Source of the DNA: Solanum dulcamara | Lineage: Eukaryota; Streptophyta; Magnoliopsida; Solanales; Solanaceae | Length of the DNA: 64,000 bases | NCBI RefSeq assembly: GCF_947179165.1 | Contig: NC_077244.1 | Span: forward strand, 16,440,949 to 16,504,948 | Reading direction: 5' to 3' | Shown: positions 1 to 12,223 of the stretch, piece after piece | Layout: each line of letters starts with the position of its first letter | How positions within the stretch are numbered: position 1 is the first letter of the stretch | The notes under the pieces: generated by a model | Told to the model about the DNA's origin: nothing | What the model saw: only the letters and a program-made list of their open reading frames with translations | Databases searched by the model: none | Program-made: the position numbers and the translations under genes

Positions 1-285
1 TGTAGACGTATCGCGACCTTACTGGTTTGCGCAGTTTCTTGAAAAATTTATTTTCCAATCTATGAGTCCTAAAAATCCACTGAGACTATTTTCATACAGG
101 TGTTGACTCCATGATCTATATTCCAAACTCGGATTTTTCAAAAAGATTAAGGATGATGCATTACTTGAGCGGCCTATTCCCAAGGCATTCTTAAGACACT
201 TATGAGCATTTTTTGAGGGATGTTACACTATTCCACCGAATATGATATTTTGAATTCTCAAGCTATATGCTATGAATATTTTGAC
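1..285. other. Unassigned sequence at window edge
   Basis: AT-rich sequence with no coding frame or motif that I recognise. Clear similarity to the family A LTR begins only near base 286, so this could be a diverged part of that LTR or the remnant of another element cut by the window edge. Confidence 0.4.
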
Positions 286-1176
286 GTATTAACCTATTCT
301 ATGGGATTGACTTAGCACCGAATGGGGCATTGAGGTGAGAATCGGTAAGGAAATTCTAGTAAAAAACCCTTATCCTTTTAATTATGTGCCAACATAGGAG
401 CCGTTGTAGGATTAGGCTAATGTATCCATGAAAACCCTTAAAGTTTGAGTTAAAAAATGAATGTAAAGTTGACAGATTTCTACCCTAGGTAAGTAGACTT
501 TCTGGCCAACATAGGAGGTTATGTTGGATTCCATGTAATAGCTCATATCGTCTTAATGTCCGTTATAGTCAACTTCCTACAAGTGAACATTTAAAATGTT
601 ATTTACATGATTAATCATGCATGAATATATCCACTTATGTATGATTTAAATGATATATACTTGATAACTCATGTATGTACTCATTTATGTACTACACCTT
701 ATAAATGTTCTAAATATTTTACATTGCATTGAATGCCTACATACTTTGTACATTTAAAGTACTAACACATACTCTTTTGCCTATATGATATCACCATGTA
801 GGGATTGGTGCTCCTCCTCGTTCTCTTCCACGTGGCTACTTGAGATTTCGTTGAAGGCTACTTTTGGTGAGTTCCATGTTCTTGAAAGAATATTCCTTTA
901 TCTTTGTAGCTTATGATATGTTGAGACCTTTAGACACTTACTATGGCATTTTGTTCTATTATGTTTGAGGGTAAGCTAGGAACTTGTCTTAGTCCCGTTA
1001 AATCTAAAAGTTAGAGGTATTGTTGGACATATGTAAGTTGAAGAATTACTATTATGGTTTCCACTTTTTTATCATTACCTATAAAAAGCTAAATGGATGC
1101 TAAGAGTCTTATTTGAGGTACTTTTGGGTTCAACATTCACAGTGTCACGTCTAGGCCATAGGCTTGGGTCATGACA
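286..1176 (+). repeat. Family A Ty3 LTR, 3' part (A1)
   Basis: This stretch matches the 3' half of the other family A LTRs (2157-4407, 9598-11726, 51451-63983). It shares the block 'gacttagcaccgaatgg', the later 'gtgagtcc' block and the terminus 'gggtcatgaca'. The five bases after the terminus (aactt) match the spacer before the PBS at 63988, but the PBS itself is gone and inverted integrase sequence follows at once. It is a 5' LTR whose internal domain was rearranged at the PBS. Confidence 0.7.
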
Positions 1177-1181
1177 AACTT

Positions 1182-1565
1182 TTTCTAATTAGTCTAACTT
1201 TCTCCATAGCCTAAAACACTAGCTCAGGTCCTATCAAAGCAACTTCACCTATGTCGAACCAACCCACAAGGGATATACACCTCCTACCATTCAAAACTTC
1301 GAATAGAGAAATCTCAATGCTAGAGTGATAAATATTGTTATAAGCAAACCCTATTAACATCAAATGGTCATCACAATTTCCTTTAAAATCAATCATAATT
1401 CTAGTAAGTTTTGTAATATGAATACCCTTATGCTTTGTAGAGATATAAGGCTTCATGCATGCTCTCAACATATCCTGTAATGCCTAAATAGTACATTTGG
1501 CTTGACCATCCATTTTTTAATGGTCAATCGTACTAAGTTTCACTTCGGTACCAAGACCCATTTTG
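1182..1565 (-). pseudogene. Ty3 integrase fragment, inverted
   Basis: Read on the minus strand, this encodes the end of a Ty3 integrase core (MGLGTEVKLST at the catalytic-Glu side) followed by FAYNNIYHSS and GWFDIGEVALIGPELV, the standard post-core motif of plant Tekay-like integrases. One segment of about 20 codons between LRA and IDFKGN is not found in the sister copies at 6130-6200 and 8610-8660 and looks like a small insertion. The fragment points against its flanking LTRs and abuts a + strand fragment of the same domain at about 1566, so the internal domain was inverted and mostly lost. No function is possible. Confidence 0.75.
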
Positions 1566-2156
1566 AAATATATCTAAAACTTAGATGTAAATGAGTATTG
1601 GTAAGGTGGCTAATGAGTTGGATTTGCCTGCAGATTTGGCATCGGTGCATCTGGTGTTCCATGTGTTATTATTGAGAAAGTTTATGGGTAATCTTAGCTC
1701 CATTGTGCCATTGGACAGTATTGAGTTTAAGGAGAGTTTATTATGTAGAGGTTCTAGTTGAGATATTGGGATGGCAAGTTAGAAATTTAAGAAAGAAAGA
1801 AAAACCTTTATTTAAAGTGTTATGAAGGAATCAAGAGGTTGAGGGTGTTAAATGGAGGTCGAAACCAGTATGATGTCTTGATATCCTCCTCTCTTTCCTT
1901 CCATGCCTAGTTGAGGTATTTATCTCCTTTATAATCCAACCAACCCAAGTCATGCATTTCAGTTGCTTTCATGGTTTAATATGAATTCATATTCATAAAA
2001 TTAGTTTTAAAGTTATGTTTTCTATTGAGATTAAAGATTTTATGTTTTTACGCATTATCGAGATGTTTTGCATTCATATTTGGTTGTTATGTTCCTTTCC
2101 TATTCCATTCATCCTATCTTAAGTCTCATTCAAGGATGAATATTCCTAAGGTAAGA
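1566..2156 (+). pseudogene. Ty3 integrase C-terminus and 3' leader
   Basis: The + strand reads ELDLPADLASVHLVFHV, then SLLCR and a degraded chromodomain-like tail (MEVETSMMS, YPPLFPSMP). This is the C-terminal part of the same integrase found at 6560-6800 and 9050-9350. Several stops and a frameshift break it. After about 1900 comes the untranslated 3' leader with the 'ggatgaatattcctaagg' block, equivalent to the polypurine-tract region before LTRs at 7075 and 9598. It belongs to the same family A copy as the LTR at 286-1176. Confidence 0.7.
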
Positions 2157-4407
2157 CGCTGAAAGTTTGGAAAGTCAAAAAATGAGGATCAAAAGATGAA
2201 ATTATTGAAATCTGAAATTTTGGCCCAGGTGATCACCACAAATGCCATCACGGGCCATGGTTAGCACCAAGACTCATGGTGGGCATCATGTCTCATGGTA
2301 ATACCCCATGGTGAAGACCCTGACGTTCACCCTTATAGAGTAAAATCCATGATAGGGTACCACGGACCCTAGTGTACACCACAGGCCGAGAAGCCATCTG
2401 TGGTGACCCCTTCCCTCAGACCTCAGAATATGATCCCAAGCCTAGGACCATAATTGGCCACCACAGGTTGTGCAGCTCTTCACAGACCATGATGGGTTCC
2501 GTGGTGGTCACTCTTGTAGACCCATCTATAGGGCCTACGCCATGCCCATGTTTTACAGACTGTAAAGTACTCCAGGGACTGTGAAAGGTTTCGAGAAGGA
2601 TGTTCTGAAACTCTTCCTTGCAACTCTAAAAATCAAGTCTAAGTAAATCATCATGTACACCACCATGGGCCATGGTGAGCATCATGGACCGTGATGGGTT
2701 CTCCGTTGTGAGTTCTAGTTATAGTTTAATGAGGGGTAATTCTGTCTTTTCTGTACACTTTTATTAATGTATGTGCACGTTTTGGGACAAGATTCGTTAC
2801 AAAAATATCTTAAATACTCCTAAATATATTTTTTTTCTTCATTAATTCACAATCAACTTTAAGACTTCTCTCTCAAGGGTCCTTTAAGGGTTCATCTTCC
2901 TTATCAAGTTTGGCTAGAATTTCTTTAAGAACAAGTCTTCTTTTTCTATTCTAAGGTCAAATTAAATCAATGTACGTAGGGATTGAACCATGGGTCCCTT
3001 TCACCCATGGAATCCCAAGGTTTTCATTTAAAATCTCATGAAATTCAATTGGATTTGTAACCTTAATATGATTAATTGCAATGGGATGTTTCAATTATGT
3101 TTTAATCATCTTATATAATCATTATAAGTACGTTTCTTTATGAATTACATGATTTTTAAGTTGAATTATGATTGCCCATGCATGAACCTATTTTCAAAGA
3201 TGATATTATGAAGTATGATCTTGAACTCAATGATTTCAAGGTATCATCATGGTTTTCATTCAAATTGACTATGTATATGTGTTTTATACTAAATTTAAGT
3301 ATGAATTATGATGATGACTTACAAGTATGTTCAAGATATGAATTTCATGCAAGTTATGAAGTAAGGTGATATGGCCTATGTGGTGACTTAGGACCTAATT
3401 ATATAAATTATGCAAGTATGATTAGTAATGATGAAAGGACACTACTCATATTGCAATTATGTTATGAAATCAGCTATTCCATGAATTATGAAGTTTATGA
3501 ACAAGTTATAATATATGCTAAGTATGATTAATATGTTATGTATTCTGTGGTATTTGACTTAACACCGAATGGACTTGAGGTGGGGGCCCTATAAAAATTC
3601 TTAGTAGCAGCCTCAAGTCTCCTAAACTATGTGGCACCATATGTTGCCTTCATGGCCTAGCTAGTGGATCCACATATAGCATATGTTATAACCCGTCTAT
3701 TAGGGTAGAGTCTATCTTGGCAAGTAGATTCCCTTTTTTTCCATTGTATGGGGGTACATCGGGATTCCATGGTATAGCTTTCATGGTATTATTGTCGATT
3801 ATGATTCTATCCCACATATATATGGCCTTTTTATGTACTTTCATGATTTCAACTATGCTTCCCAAATGTTTTGATCATTCTGATTTTGTCATGAATTTAT
3901 TTATTCTTTTTTATTATTGTTCTTTACTTAATTATTGTATCTTATGATTTGCATTGCATTTGCACTCATAATTAGTACATTCAAAAGTACTAATGCATAT
4001 TGTTGCCTACACAATTTCATAATGTAGGGGTTGAGGATTATATTCCCACACGTGGCTAATAGGTCTTATTCTGGTAAAGTTTTGGTGAGTCCTCATCCAT
4101 CGGGTACTAGTTATGAGTCGGTTTTTTTCATTTCAAAGACTTTTATGTGTCTTTCATGTTGAGGGTGAGCTAGGGAGAAGTCTTAGCTCTTACTATTTTC
4201 ATGTAGTAGAAGCATTTTGTTGGACATATGTTTATAGTTTAATTGTTGAATTCTCATACTCTTTATGATTCAGGATCTAGACTCCTTATGTTATTTTTGC
4301 ACTTACTTTACCTTATGTATGCTTTATTATATGTCAAGAGTCTTGGTTGGAGGCCTTCGGGGTTTCATTCGCCATGTTATAACTCAGCCCTAGGTTAGGT
4401 CGTGACA
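2157..4407 (+). repeat. Family A Ty3 LTR, full length (A2)
   Basis: About 2.25 kb, ending in 'gtcgtgaca'. It aligns with A4 (9598-11726) over most of its length, including the block near 3550 that starts 'gacttaacaccgaatgg'. Its first bases have lost the TGTAA start that other copies keep, so the left edge is approximate. The PBS that should follow is degenerate (ttacgtcagaagg). Bases 2220-2710 form a copy-specific word block rich in CCATGG and CACCATGG. Confidence 0.75.
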
Positions 4408-5560
4408 TTACGTCAGAAGGAATGCCACTGCTAATGTGAATGAAGAGTAACAAGCTCTCCAAGTTATCAATAATCCTCTAGCCGAGCAAGTCTCTCATTC
4501 CAAATTCCGATAGGCTTTTTGAGTGCTTGCCCAAGTTATGGTGGCACAATCTAATGAGAGGTTTTTGCTTTTTTGAACCCTAATGTGGATAACATGGCGA
4601 TGAGAGTTCGTGAATTCACTCATATGAACCCTTCAGAGTTCCATGGTTGCAAGCTAGATAAGGATCTATAACAGCTATTTGCTAGATTATGGACATCATG
4701 GGGATTAGTGCCTTAGAGAAGGTGGACTTAGCTGCATATCCACTTAAGGGAGTTGCTTATATTAGGTATGAACAATGGAAATGTGAAAAGGTTATAGATG
4801 AGTGTCTGATTGATTGGGAAAAAATTAACAATGCTTTTCTTGACCATTTATTTCCATTAGAGTTGAGAGAATATAAGGTCCAAGAGTCCATCAACTGAAG
4901 GAAAGGTAACATGCACATGAGAGAGTGTCCACTAAAGTTAATTAAATTGTTTAAATATGCTCTATTTATAGTTCCTAACTTAAGACCTCGTACGAGCAAG
5001 TTTATCTTAGGTGTATCCAAATTGGTGGTCAAAGTGTGTGGAACCACCATGTTGATCAAATAAATGGACATTTTAAAGCTTATGATACATGCTGAGAAAA
5101 TTGAGGAGGGATAAACTAAAGGAGAGAGATTGGGAGTCCAAGAGGGGTTTGACAGATGGTGGTGATTATTCTTATGGTAAGTTCAGAAATAGTGGGCGTT
5201 CATAATTTTTCCTAAAGTTCTTCGATCAAAATTCTCATAACGCTCTCGCTCCATAGTTCAATAAGGATAGGGAATCTAACCCTAATTCTCAAGGGGGAAC
5301 TCTGATGGTCTAACTATCCCCACATGTAAAAATTGTGGAAAGATCCATACAAGAGAGTATTTTGCAGGTTAGGGTGCATGTATTGGGTGTGGGAAGATGG
5401 GTTAGCAAGTGAAATGTTGTACTTCAATTTCTATGAGAGGTGGAGGTGGTTGTCCTCAGAATCATCATACTACTTCCAGCCTTCTAATTCAGCATGGTAC
5501 TACTTCAGGTTCAGAACGTGGTTAGCACCAAAATAGGTTTTATGGTCTACAAACTCGTCA
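4408..5560 (+). pseudogene. gag: Ty3 gag pseudogene (family A)
   Basis: This encodes Gag, the capsid and nucleocapsid precursor of a Ty3 retrotransposon. It begins shortly after the LTR (RRNATANVNEE at about 4423) and is frameshifted almost at once. The capsid part is legible at 4689-4895 (KGVAYIRYEQWK, then DWEKINNAFLDHLFPLELRE), a typical plant Retrotrans_gag segment. A zinc-knuckle pair follows near 5325-5410 (CKNCGKIH, then CIGCGKMG with its histidine codon lost to a stop). At least five stops or frameshifts are visible, so it makes no Gag. Confidence 0.75.
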
Positions 5561-6040
5561 TAAGTGTGAGGATTCACCCGATGTAGTAACATGTATGTTA
5601 CGAGTCATTGAGTTTAATGTATATATATTGTTAGATCCTGGTGCTACTCTATCTTTTGTTACCTCTTATCTTTTCATGAAATTTGATGTTAGTACCTGGA
5701 TCTTGATAATTCCTTTTTCAATATATACTCCTAAATGATTCATTCTTGGCCAAAAAAGTCTATAGAAATTTTTCAATCGCAATTTGTTCATAAAACTGCC
5801 TCAGTGGGATCTTGTAAACTTGATATGACTGATTGTTATGTTATTCTTGGTATGGATGGCTTCATACATGTTATGCTTTTATTGATTGCAGAACACGTGT
5901 GGTTAAGTTTCAATTTTCTAATAAGACATTCCAAGAATGGAAATGTAGTAATTCAATAACTAAGGGTCAACTCATCTCATTTCTTAAATTATGGAAATTG
6001 ATTTCTAAAAGTAGCATCTATCATCTAGTATAGGTTGGGG
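5561..6040 (+). pseudogene. Ty3 protease remnant (family A)
   Basis: The aspartic protease region follows Gag in the usual Ty3 order. Near 5628-5690 it reads LLDPGATLSFVTSYLF, the active-site segment, with DPG in the place of the retroviral DSG. PGA rather than SGA is common in plant Ty3 copies. Downstream, 5735-5960 contains the second half (VGSCKLDMTDCYVILGMDG) in another frame. At about 6040 the protease runs directly into late integrase, so RT, RNase H and most of the integrase are deleted. Confidence 0.7.
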
Positions 6041-6945
6041 ATACGAATTCAGATGGGTCTTGGTACTCAAGTTAATCTTAGCACAATATTTCACCCTCAG
6101 AGCGATGGTCAAGATGAGCATACATTTTAGACTTTGGAGGATATATTGACGGCTTATGTAATTGACTTTAAACATAATTGTCAAGATCATTTTTCATTGA
6201 TTGAGTTTGCCTAAAACAACATTTATCATTCGAGTATCCAAATGGATCCATTTGAGGCTTTATCTGGTAGGAGGCATAGATCTCCTATTGGATAGTTTGA
6301 GGTGGTCAAGTTTCTTTGATAGGACCCAATTTGGTTTGTGAGTCTATGGAGAAGTTTAGATACATTAGATAAAGATTGAAGACTACCCAAAGACTATAAA
6401 AGTCCTATTTGGATGTGAGGAGAAGAGACCTTGAATTTAAAAATATTGATTGGGTTTACTTTAAAATATCACCTATGAAGGGTGTGATATGTTTTGATAT
6501 GAAAGGGAACCATAGTCCCCGATATGTAGGACTATATTAGATTTGAGGCTTATGGAAAAATAGCTTATGAGTTGGATTTGCCTCCAAAGTTGGCATCCGT
6601 ATATCCTACCTTTATTGTGCTTTTGGACATCGTTGGTGTGAATGAGAGTGTATCTTACAAAGAGGTTCCAATTGAGATTTTATATCGCCAAGTCCAAAAG
6701 TTGAGAAATAAGGAATTTAAATCTGTGAAGGTTCTTAGGAGGAACAACCTAGTTAAGGGTCCAACATGTAAGAGCAAAGTTGATATGATGTCACGTTATC
6801 CTCATCTCTTTTCTTTCATTCCCACTTGGGATATAAAATTCATTTATGTTCACTCCTTCGAATTCATGCATTTTAGATATTCTCATATTTTTTTATGCAT
6901 GCATATTCATGAAATGAGTTTAAAGTCACATTTTAGCTAGGGGTT
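6041..6945 (+). pseudogene. Ty3 integrase C-terminal half (family A)
   Basis: This starts inside the integrase core (MGLGTQVNLSTIFHPQSDGQ). It continues through a broken FAYNN segment and SIQMDPFEALSGRR, then VYFKISPMKG, then MDLPPKLASVYP, and ends in the chromodomain-like tail (SVKVLRRNNLVKG, VDMMSRYPHLF). The DDE core is mostly missing because of the deletion at about 6040. The terminal 122 codons (6572-6940) are open but isolated. In this clade the tail is thought to direct integration to heterochromatin. Confidence 0.75.
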
Positions 6946-7074
6946 GATTAGTCCTTGGTTTTATGCATTTTGATATTTCATTGCATTCATGTTAGGTTGT
7001 TAGATCTCTTTCCATATTGTATTCATGTTATCTTAATTTCTATTTGAGGACGAATGTTCCCAAGGGCGGGATGT
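6946..7074 (+). other. Ty3 3' leader with polypurine-tract region
   Basis: Untranslated region between integrase and LTR. The conserved stretch 'gaggacgaatgttcccaag' followed by purine-rich 'ggcgggatgt' directly abuts the LTR start TGTAAA. The same arrangement is seen at 9560-9597. The purine run is the expected plus-strand primer site. Confidence 0.5.
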
Positions 7075-8001
7075 TGTAAATTTTCAGAAATTGAAAAGTC
7101 GACCAAAAGAAATAATAGGAAAAAGTGTGATGGTCTGAGTTTTGACAGAGCCTTGTACAGACCATATGTAAAGCTCTATGAGAAAAGGAAAATTTTGGTT
7201 AAGGATCACAGATAGCTCTATGGTCCATAAAGAAGTCTACAAAATGTAAATTGTCCCATAAAGAAGAGTTTTGAGGACCTGGGAGGTAGTGGAATTGACG
7301 AAAGGGTTACCGGCCGTGGTGAGTTCTACGAACTATAGGAGGGTCCATAGACCACACCACTAGAACAAGGAAAAATATGTTGGCTAAGGGAAAACTCCAT
7401 AAAAGCATATACAACCTGTGAGAGGTTCCACGAGCCGTAAACCTAATCATGTCAAGACCCCTTTTGAGGATGCATTACATGAGGGATTTGTATAACCTAT
7501 AAAGAGTTCAACGGGCCATAGAAGGAACTCGTGGAACCTGGGCGATAGTGATTTTAAGAGGTGTAATCAGGATTTTCCCCACTCTTTTAGAAATTTACTT
7601 AGATTGTTTTGGGGTTATTTCCTATTCCATTAACTACAAAAAATTCCTCATTGACTCCTCATTCTTTCAAATACAATACCAACAAAAAACTTCTATCTAA
7701 CAAAGTTCTCCCCCAAGGGTTCTTCAAGATCAAGCTATTGTTCAAGCTTCTAGTTCAAGGTTCTTCAAACACCATTGCATTAGGGGTTGATAGCTAAGGT
7801 ATGTCTAAAGTCATCAATGGATTCCTTTTATTCATTGGGTCCCAAAATAACTTAATTCTCCTAATTCAAATTCACCAATTTCAAAAGTTTTCAAGTCAAT
7901 TCTCCATGGTCTTTCTTATATTGATCCAATTGTTATTCTTTAACTTCATTATGCATGATTTCACATTACTACATAATTTTAAATTGATTTCACATAACCC
8001 A
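7075..8001 (+). repeat. Family A LTR, 3'-truncated (A3)
   Basis: This starts TGTAAATTTTCAG and aligns with A4 from 9598 to about 10560. Alignment stops at about 8001 ('ttgatttcacataaccc'), where protease sequence takes over. The last 1.2 kb of the LTR, the PBS, gag and the start of protease are all missing. It serves as 3' LTR of the copy on its left and as remnant 5' LTR of the copy on its right. Confidence 0.75.
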
Positions 8002-8480
8002 TACAGAAAGGCAGTAATTTAGTGTTTAAGGGTTAACTCATCTCGTTTCTTAAAGTTTGAAAAATGATTTATAAAAGTTGAATCTATCATCTAGTACGGG
8101 TTGGGGATACTAACTCTAAAGTTCCTACTCTTGAGTTATTTTCGGTTGTTAATATGTTTCTAGAAGTGTTTCCTAATGATCTTCTAGATATCCCTTCTGA
8201 AAGGGAGATAGAATTTGGTATTGATCTTCTTCCCGATATCCAGTCTATCTCTATTCTCCTTTGCCATATGGCTCTGATAAAACTTAAAGAGTTACAAGAT
8301 TAGTTGAAGTATTTTTTGGATAAAGGTTTCATTAGACCAAGTATCTCTCCATGGAATTATCTGATTCACTTTGTAAAGAAGAAGGATGGCTCTCTTTAGA
8401 CGTGTATTGACTATAGTCAATTGAATGAAGTCACAATTAAGAATAAATATCCCATTCCAAGGATTGATGACTTAGCATTT
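8002..8480 (+). pseudogene. Ty3 protease-RT fragment (family A)
   Basis: The end of the protease-RT linker is followed by the start of reverse transcriptase: [47 protein letters not shown] and the frame containing [19 protein letters not shown]. This is the fingers region before the first catalytic Asp. Stops interrupt it near 8302 and 8398. At about 8480 the reading jumps into integrase (RDHSKRF), so the RT palm, RNase H and early integrase are deleted. The break point differs from the one at 6040. Confidence 0.75.
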
Positions 8481-9470
8481 CAAACCGAGGTACTAAGTTT
8501 CCATCTCAGTTTTAGAGATCATTCCAAAAGGTTCTTGGTAATCAAGTTAAGCTTAGAACAACTTTTCACCCACAGATCGATGGTCAAGTCGAGCGTACTA
8601 TTCATACTTTGGAGAATATATTGAGGGCTTATGTAATTGACTTCAAAGGTAATTGGGATGACCACTTTCTATTAATTGAGTTTTCCTATAACAACAATAA
8701 TCATTCGAGTATCCAAATGGATCCATTTGATGCTTTATCTAATACGAGGTGTAGATCACCTATTGGATGGTTTGAGGTTGGTGAAGTTACTTTGATAGGA
8801 TCCGATTTGGTTTGTGAGTCTATAAAGAGGTTTAGATTCATTAAAAAAGGGTTGAAGACTGCCCAAAGCCAACAAAAGTCCTATTCGGATGTGAGGAGAA
8901 GAGAGCTTGAATTTGAAGTTGATGATTGGGTTTACTTTAAAATATCACCTATGAAGGATGTGATGTTTTTGTTAAGAAAGGAAGCTTAGTCCTCGATATG
9001 TAGGCCTATAGATGATTTTGAGGCGTTATGGTAAAATAGATAATGACCTGGATTTGCCTCCGATGTTGGCATCAATACATTTGGTATTTCATGTTTCATT
9101 CATTAAGAAGTGTATGGGTGATGCTACCTCTATTATGCCTTCGGACAACATTGGTTTGAAAGAAAGTCTATCTTATAAAGAGGTTCTGGTTGAGATTTGT
9201 TAGGTCGTCAACTCCGAAAGTTGAGAAATAAGGATGTTGCATCTGTGAAGGTTCTTTGGATGAACCAACTAGTTGAGGGTGAGGATACATGGGAGACCGA
9301 AGTCGATATGATGTCATTTTATCCTCATCTCTTTCTTTCCATTCCAACTTGGGGTATTAGATTCCTTCATGTTCACTACATCGAATTCTTGTGTTTTAGA
9401 TATTCTCATATTTTTGTATGCATGCAAGTTCATGAAATGAGTTTAAAGTCGTATTTTAGTTAGGGGTTGA
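8481..9470 (+). pseudogene. Ty3 integrase C-terminal half (family A)
   Basis: The second copy of the late integrase. It has a frameshifted end of the core ([10 protein letters not shown] in one frame, [19 protein letters not shown] in the other), then SIQMDPFDAL, GWFEVGEVTLIGSDLV, a well-preserved FEVDDWVYFKISPMKD, and a chromodomain-like tail (SVKVLWMNQLVEG, WETEVDMMSFYPHLF). The 126-codon stretch at 8609-8986 is the longest open piece. Frameshifts near 8990 and 9200 separate it from the tail. Confidence 0.75.
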
Positions 9471-9597
9471 TTAATCCTTGGTTTTATGAATTTTGATGTG
9501 TCATTGCATTCATTTTGGGTTTTAAAATCTTTTTTTCTACTCTATTCATGCTAGCTTGAGTTCCATTCGAGGACGAATGTTCCCAAGCGGAAGATAT

Positions 9598-11726
9598 TGT
9601 AAAACCCCGGAAGTCTTAAAGTCGAACAAAAGAAATTTTAGGAAAATAAGTGATGGTCTGAGTTTTGACAGAGCCTTGTATGAACTGTAAATGGTTATAC
9701 AGTTCATAGAATGTTGTCGTGGAAGGGACTGTGAGAAAAGAAAAATGTGAGCAAAGGATTACAGATGATTTATAGTCCGTGAAGAAATGTACGGACCGTA
9801 GACCATCCTGTAATACGACTTTTGAGGATCTGGGAGGTAGTGGACTTGAAGGAATGAATTGCGATCCATTGAGAGTTCTACAACCTGTAGGAAGGTCCGT
9901 AGATAATACCACTAGAACGAGGCAAGATGTGTTGGCTAAGGGGAAACTCCACAGAAGAATACACAGCCCGTGAAAGGTTCCATGAGCCTTAAACCTAAAC
10001 GTATAAGGACGACTACAGGACCCTTTTTGAGGATACCTTTCATGAGGCATTTGTATGACCCATAAAAAGTTCCATAGGCCATAGAAGGAATTCGTGGAAC
10101 CTGCACGACGGTGATTTTAAGAGATATAATCTAGACTTTTCCCCACTCTTTTATACTTTGACTTGGACTTTTGGGGGGTTATTTCCTATACCATTAACTA
10201 CCAAAATTGCTCATTAACTCCTCATTCTCATAAATACAAATCCCAACCAAAATCTTCTCTCTAAAAGAGTTTTCCCCAAGGTTTTTTCAAGATCAAGCAA
10301 GTGTTCAAGTTTCAAGTTCAAGGTTCTTCAAACACCATTACATTAGGTCTTTGATAGCTAAGTTATATGTTAATTCACCAAAGGATTCCTTTCATCCATT
10401 GGGTCCCAAAATAACTCAATTCTCCTTATTGGATTTCACCTAATTTTAAAGGGTTTCAAGTCAATTCTCCATGGATCTTTCTTATATTGATTCAGTTAAT
10501 ATTCTTTCAATTGATTATGCATGAATTCACATTACTATATGATTTTAAATTGATTTCACATATACACATGCATTATGCTATGATTTTCAATGATGAACTA
10601 TGGATTTTGATTATGGAGTTTATGAAGGTTTTTTGAATGATTTATAAAAATCTATAAATTATTTTTCAAGTATGGATGAATGAATTGTGAAAGGTTTTCT
10701 CACAATTTGAAGGAATCGTGATTTAGATGCTTAGAAAGTAAGTGTCTATATGATTACGTTATGATCATGATTTTCAAAGAGCTATTCTTATGATGTATAT
10801 TATGATAATGGATTGGTACTTGTTTGACTTCCTAAGATTTGCTATTCTGTTGGGATTAACTAAGCATCAAGAGTACTTTGTGGTGGAGATATGGTAAGGA
10901 AATCTCTAGTAGTAATTCCTAGTCCCAAACTACATTCCCCTCGTAGGTTGCCTTAATTGGCCTAGCTAATGGATCCACATATAGCATATGTTATGATTAT
11001 GATATGGAGTCTACCTTGCTAAGTAGCCTCTCTTTTCTCGATGTGGGAGTTACATCGGATTTCATATTATAGCTCATATTATCTTAAATGTTGGCTAAGT
11101 TTAATATCCCACAAAATAGCAATGTTTTTCTTATAAGCACTTTTTGATGGTTTTATGATGCATTGACCTCGTTAAATGTTTTTAAGTTTTACTTTGTGAT
11201 TTTCAATTTATTTCTTCATGCATCACATGGTCATATTGATTGTGTCCACTTATTCATGATTATGCATAGTTCTCACATACTTAGTATATTTCGTAAACAC
11301 ATACTATTTCCTACTTATCTCATTATATAGGTCCAACTCTAATACTTCCGCATGAGGCTAATTGGTGACCTTATCAGACTTAGCTTTTGGTGAGTCCTGA
11401 TTACTTTAGGGTAAACCTGTCATGTTATTTATTTTATTTTCATACTTATGTTCTTTCATTGTGTTTTGTGAGTTGTGAGCTTGTCCTATGTCTTGTCTAA
11501 AGTAGTAGAGGTATGTCTAGACTCTATGAGTATGCTTAGTTCATTTTGACTTTATGCTGAATTCCCTTATATTTGAGATTCTATGATTTGAGATTATCTT
11601 CCACCTTTTAAGATTTCTTTCAATATTTCTTATTTACCTTATGTATGCTACGCTAAGAGGCTTGGTTGGAGTCCTTCAAAAGTTCAATCATCATGTGACA
11701 TCTAGGGTCTAGCTTTGGTTGTGACA
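9598..11726 (+). repeat. Family A Ty3 LTR, full length (A4)
   Basis: 2129 bp, starting TGTAAAACCCCGG right after a purine-rich tract and ending 'ggttgtgaca'. The best-delimited family A LTR in the window. Bases 9650-10120 form a word block rich in accgta and tacggt (for example 'gtacggaccgtag' near 9789), shared with A3 but not with A2 or A5. No PBS follows, so it acts as the 3' LTR that closes the A array. Confidence 0.8.
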
Positions 11727-12223
11727 ACTATCATATTATAAAATTCTACAAGGCAGTCAATTAAACTTAAAGTCTGAGAAAAAATATTAGCATCTTATAA
11801 ACAAAGTGACTCAACACATAAAAGATGTGAGATTTTCTTGGAAGAGAAGGTTCCAACATTACATGAAGAAATGTTGCTTGGATAACTCAAGTGAAAGAAG
11901 AATATATCAAAGGAAACAAAATAAGGACATTTCACCGATATTGTTTTCAAATATAGTGTTCAACAGAATGTATACAAGATTGATATGCTTAATATCAGAA
12001 ATACTAAGTGACGTTTTCATTAGGGGAGGTAAATATGCGCTGCACTATTTTTTTCTTCGCATAGATTTTGTCCCAATGGGTTTTTCAGGTGATGTTTTTA
12101 ATGAGGCAGCAACCAATGTGTATTACAAGATATGTATACTTTTTTACCTTCACTAGAATTTTTCTGACATATTTTTTCCTAGTAAGATTTTAATGAGGCA
12201 TATTATCGGTCATCTTAGGAGAG
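11727..12223 (+). pseudogene. Copia element 3' tail (RNase H end)
   Basis: The stretch at 11880-12010 reads EEYIKGNKIRTFH in one frame and DISPILFSNIVFNRM in another. This resembles the end of the RNase H region of plant Copia elements (YIKG..TKHISPK). The characteristic Copia 3' leader follows: 'gtcccaatgggtttttc', then 'ttttaatgaggca' twice (12095 and 12190). 'gagagtgttgtaa' marks a worn polypurine tract and the LTR start. Assignment rests on recalled family consensus. Confidence 0.55.

Noticed and set aside
9616..10050. 144-codon minus-strand frame
   Set aside because: Antisense to the word block of an A LTR. No motif, and sister LTRs do not keep it open.
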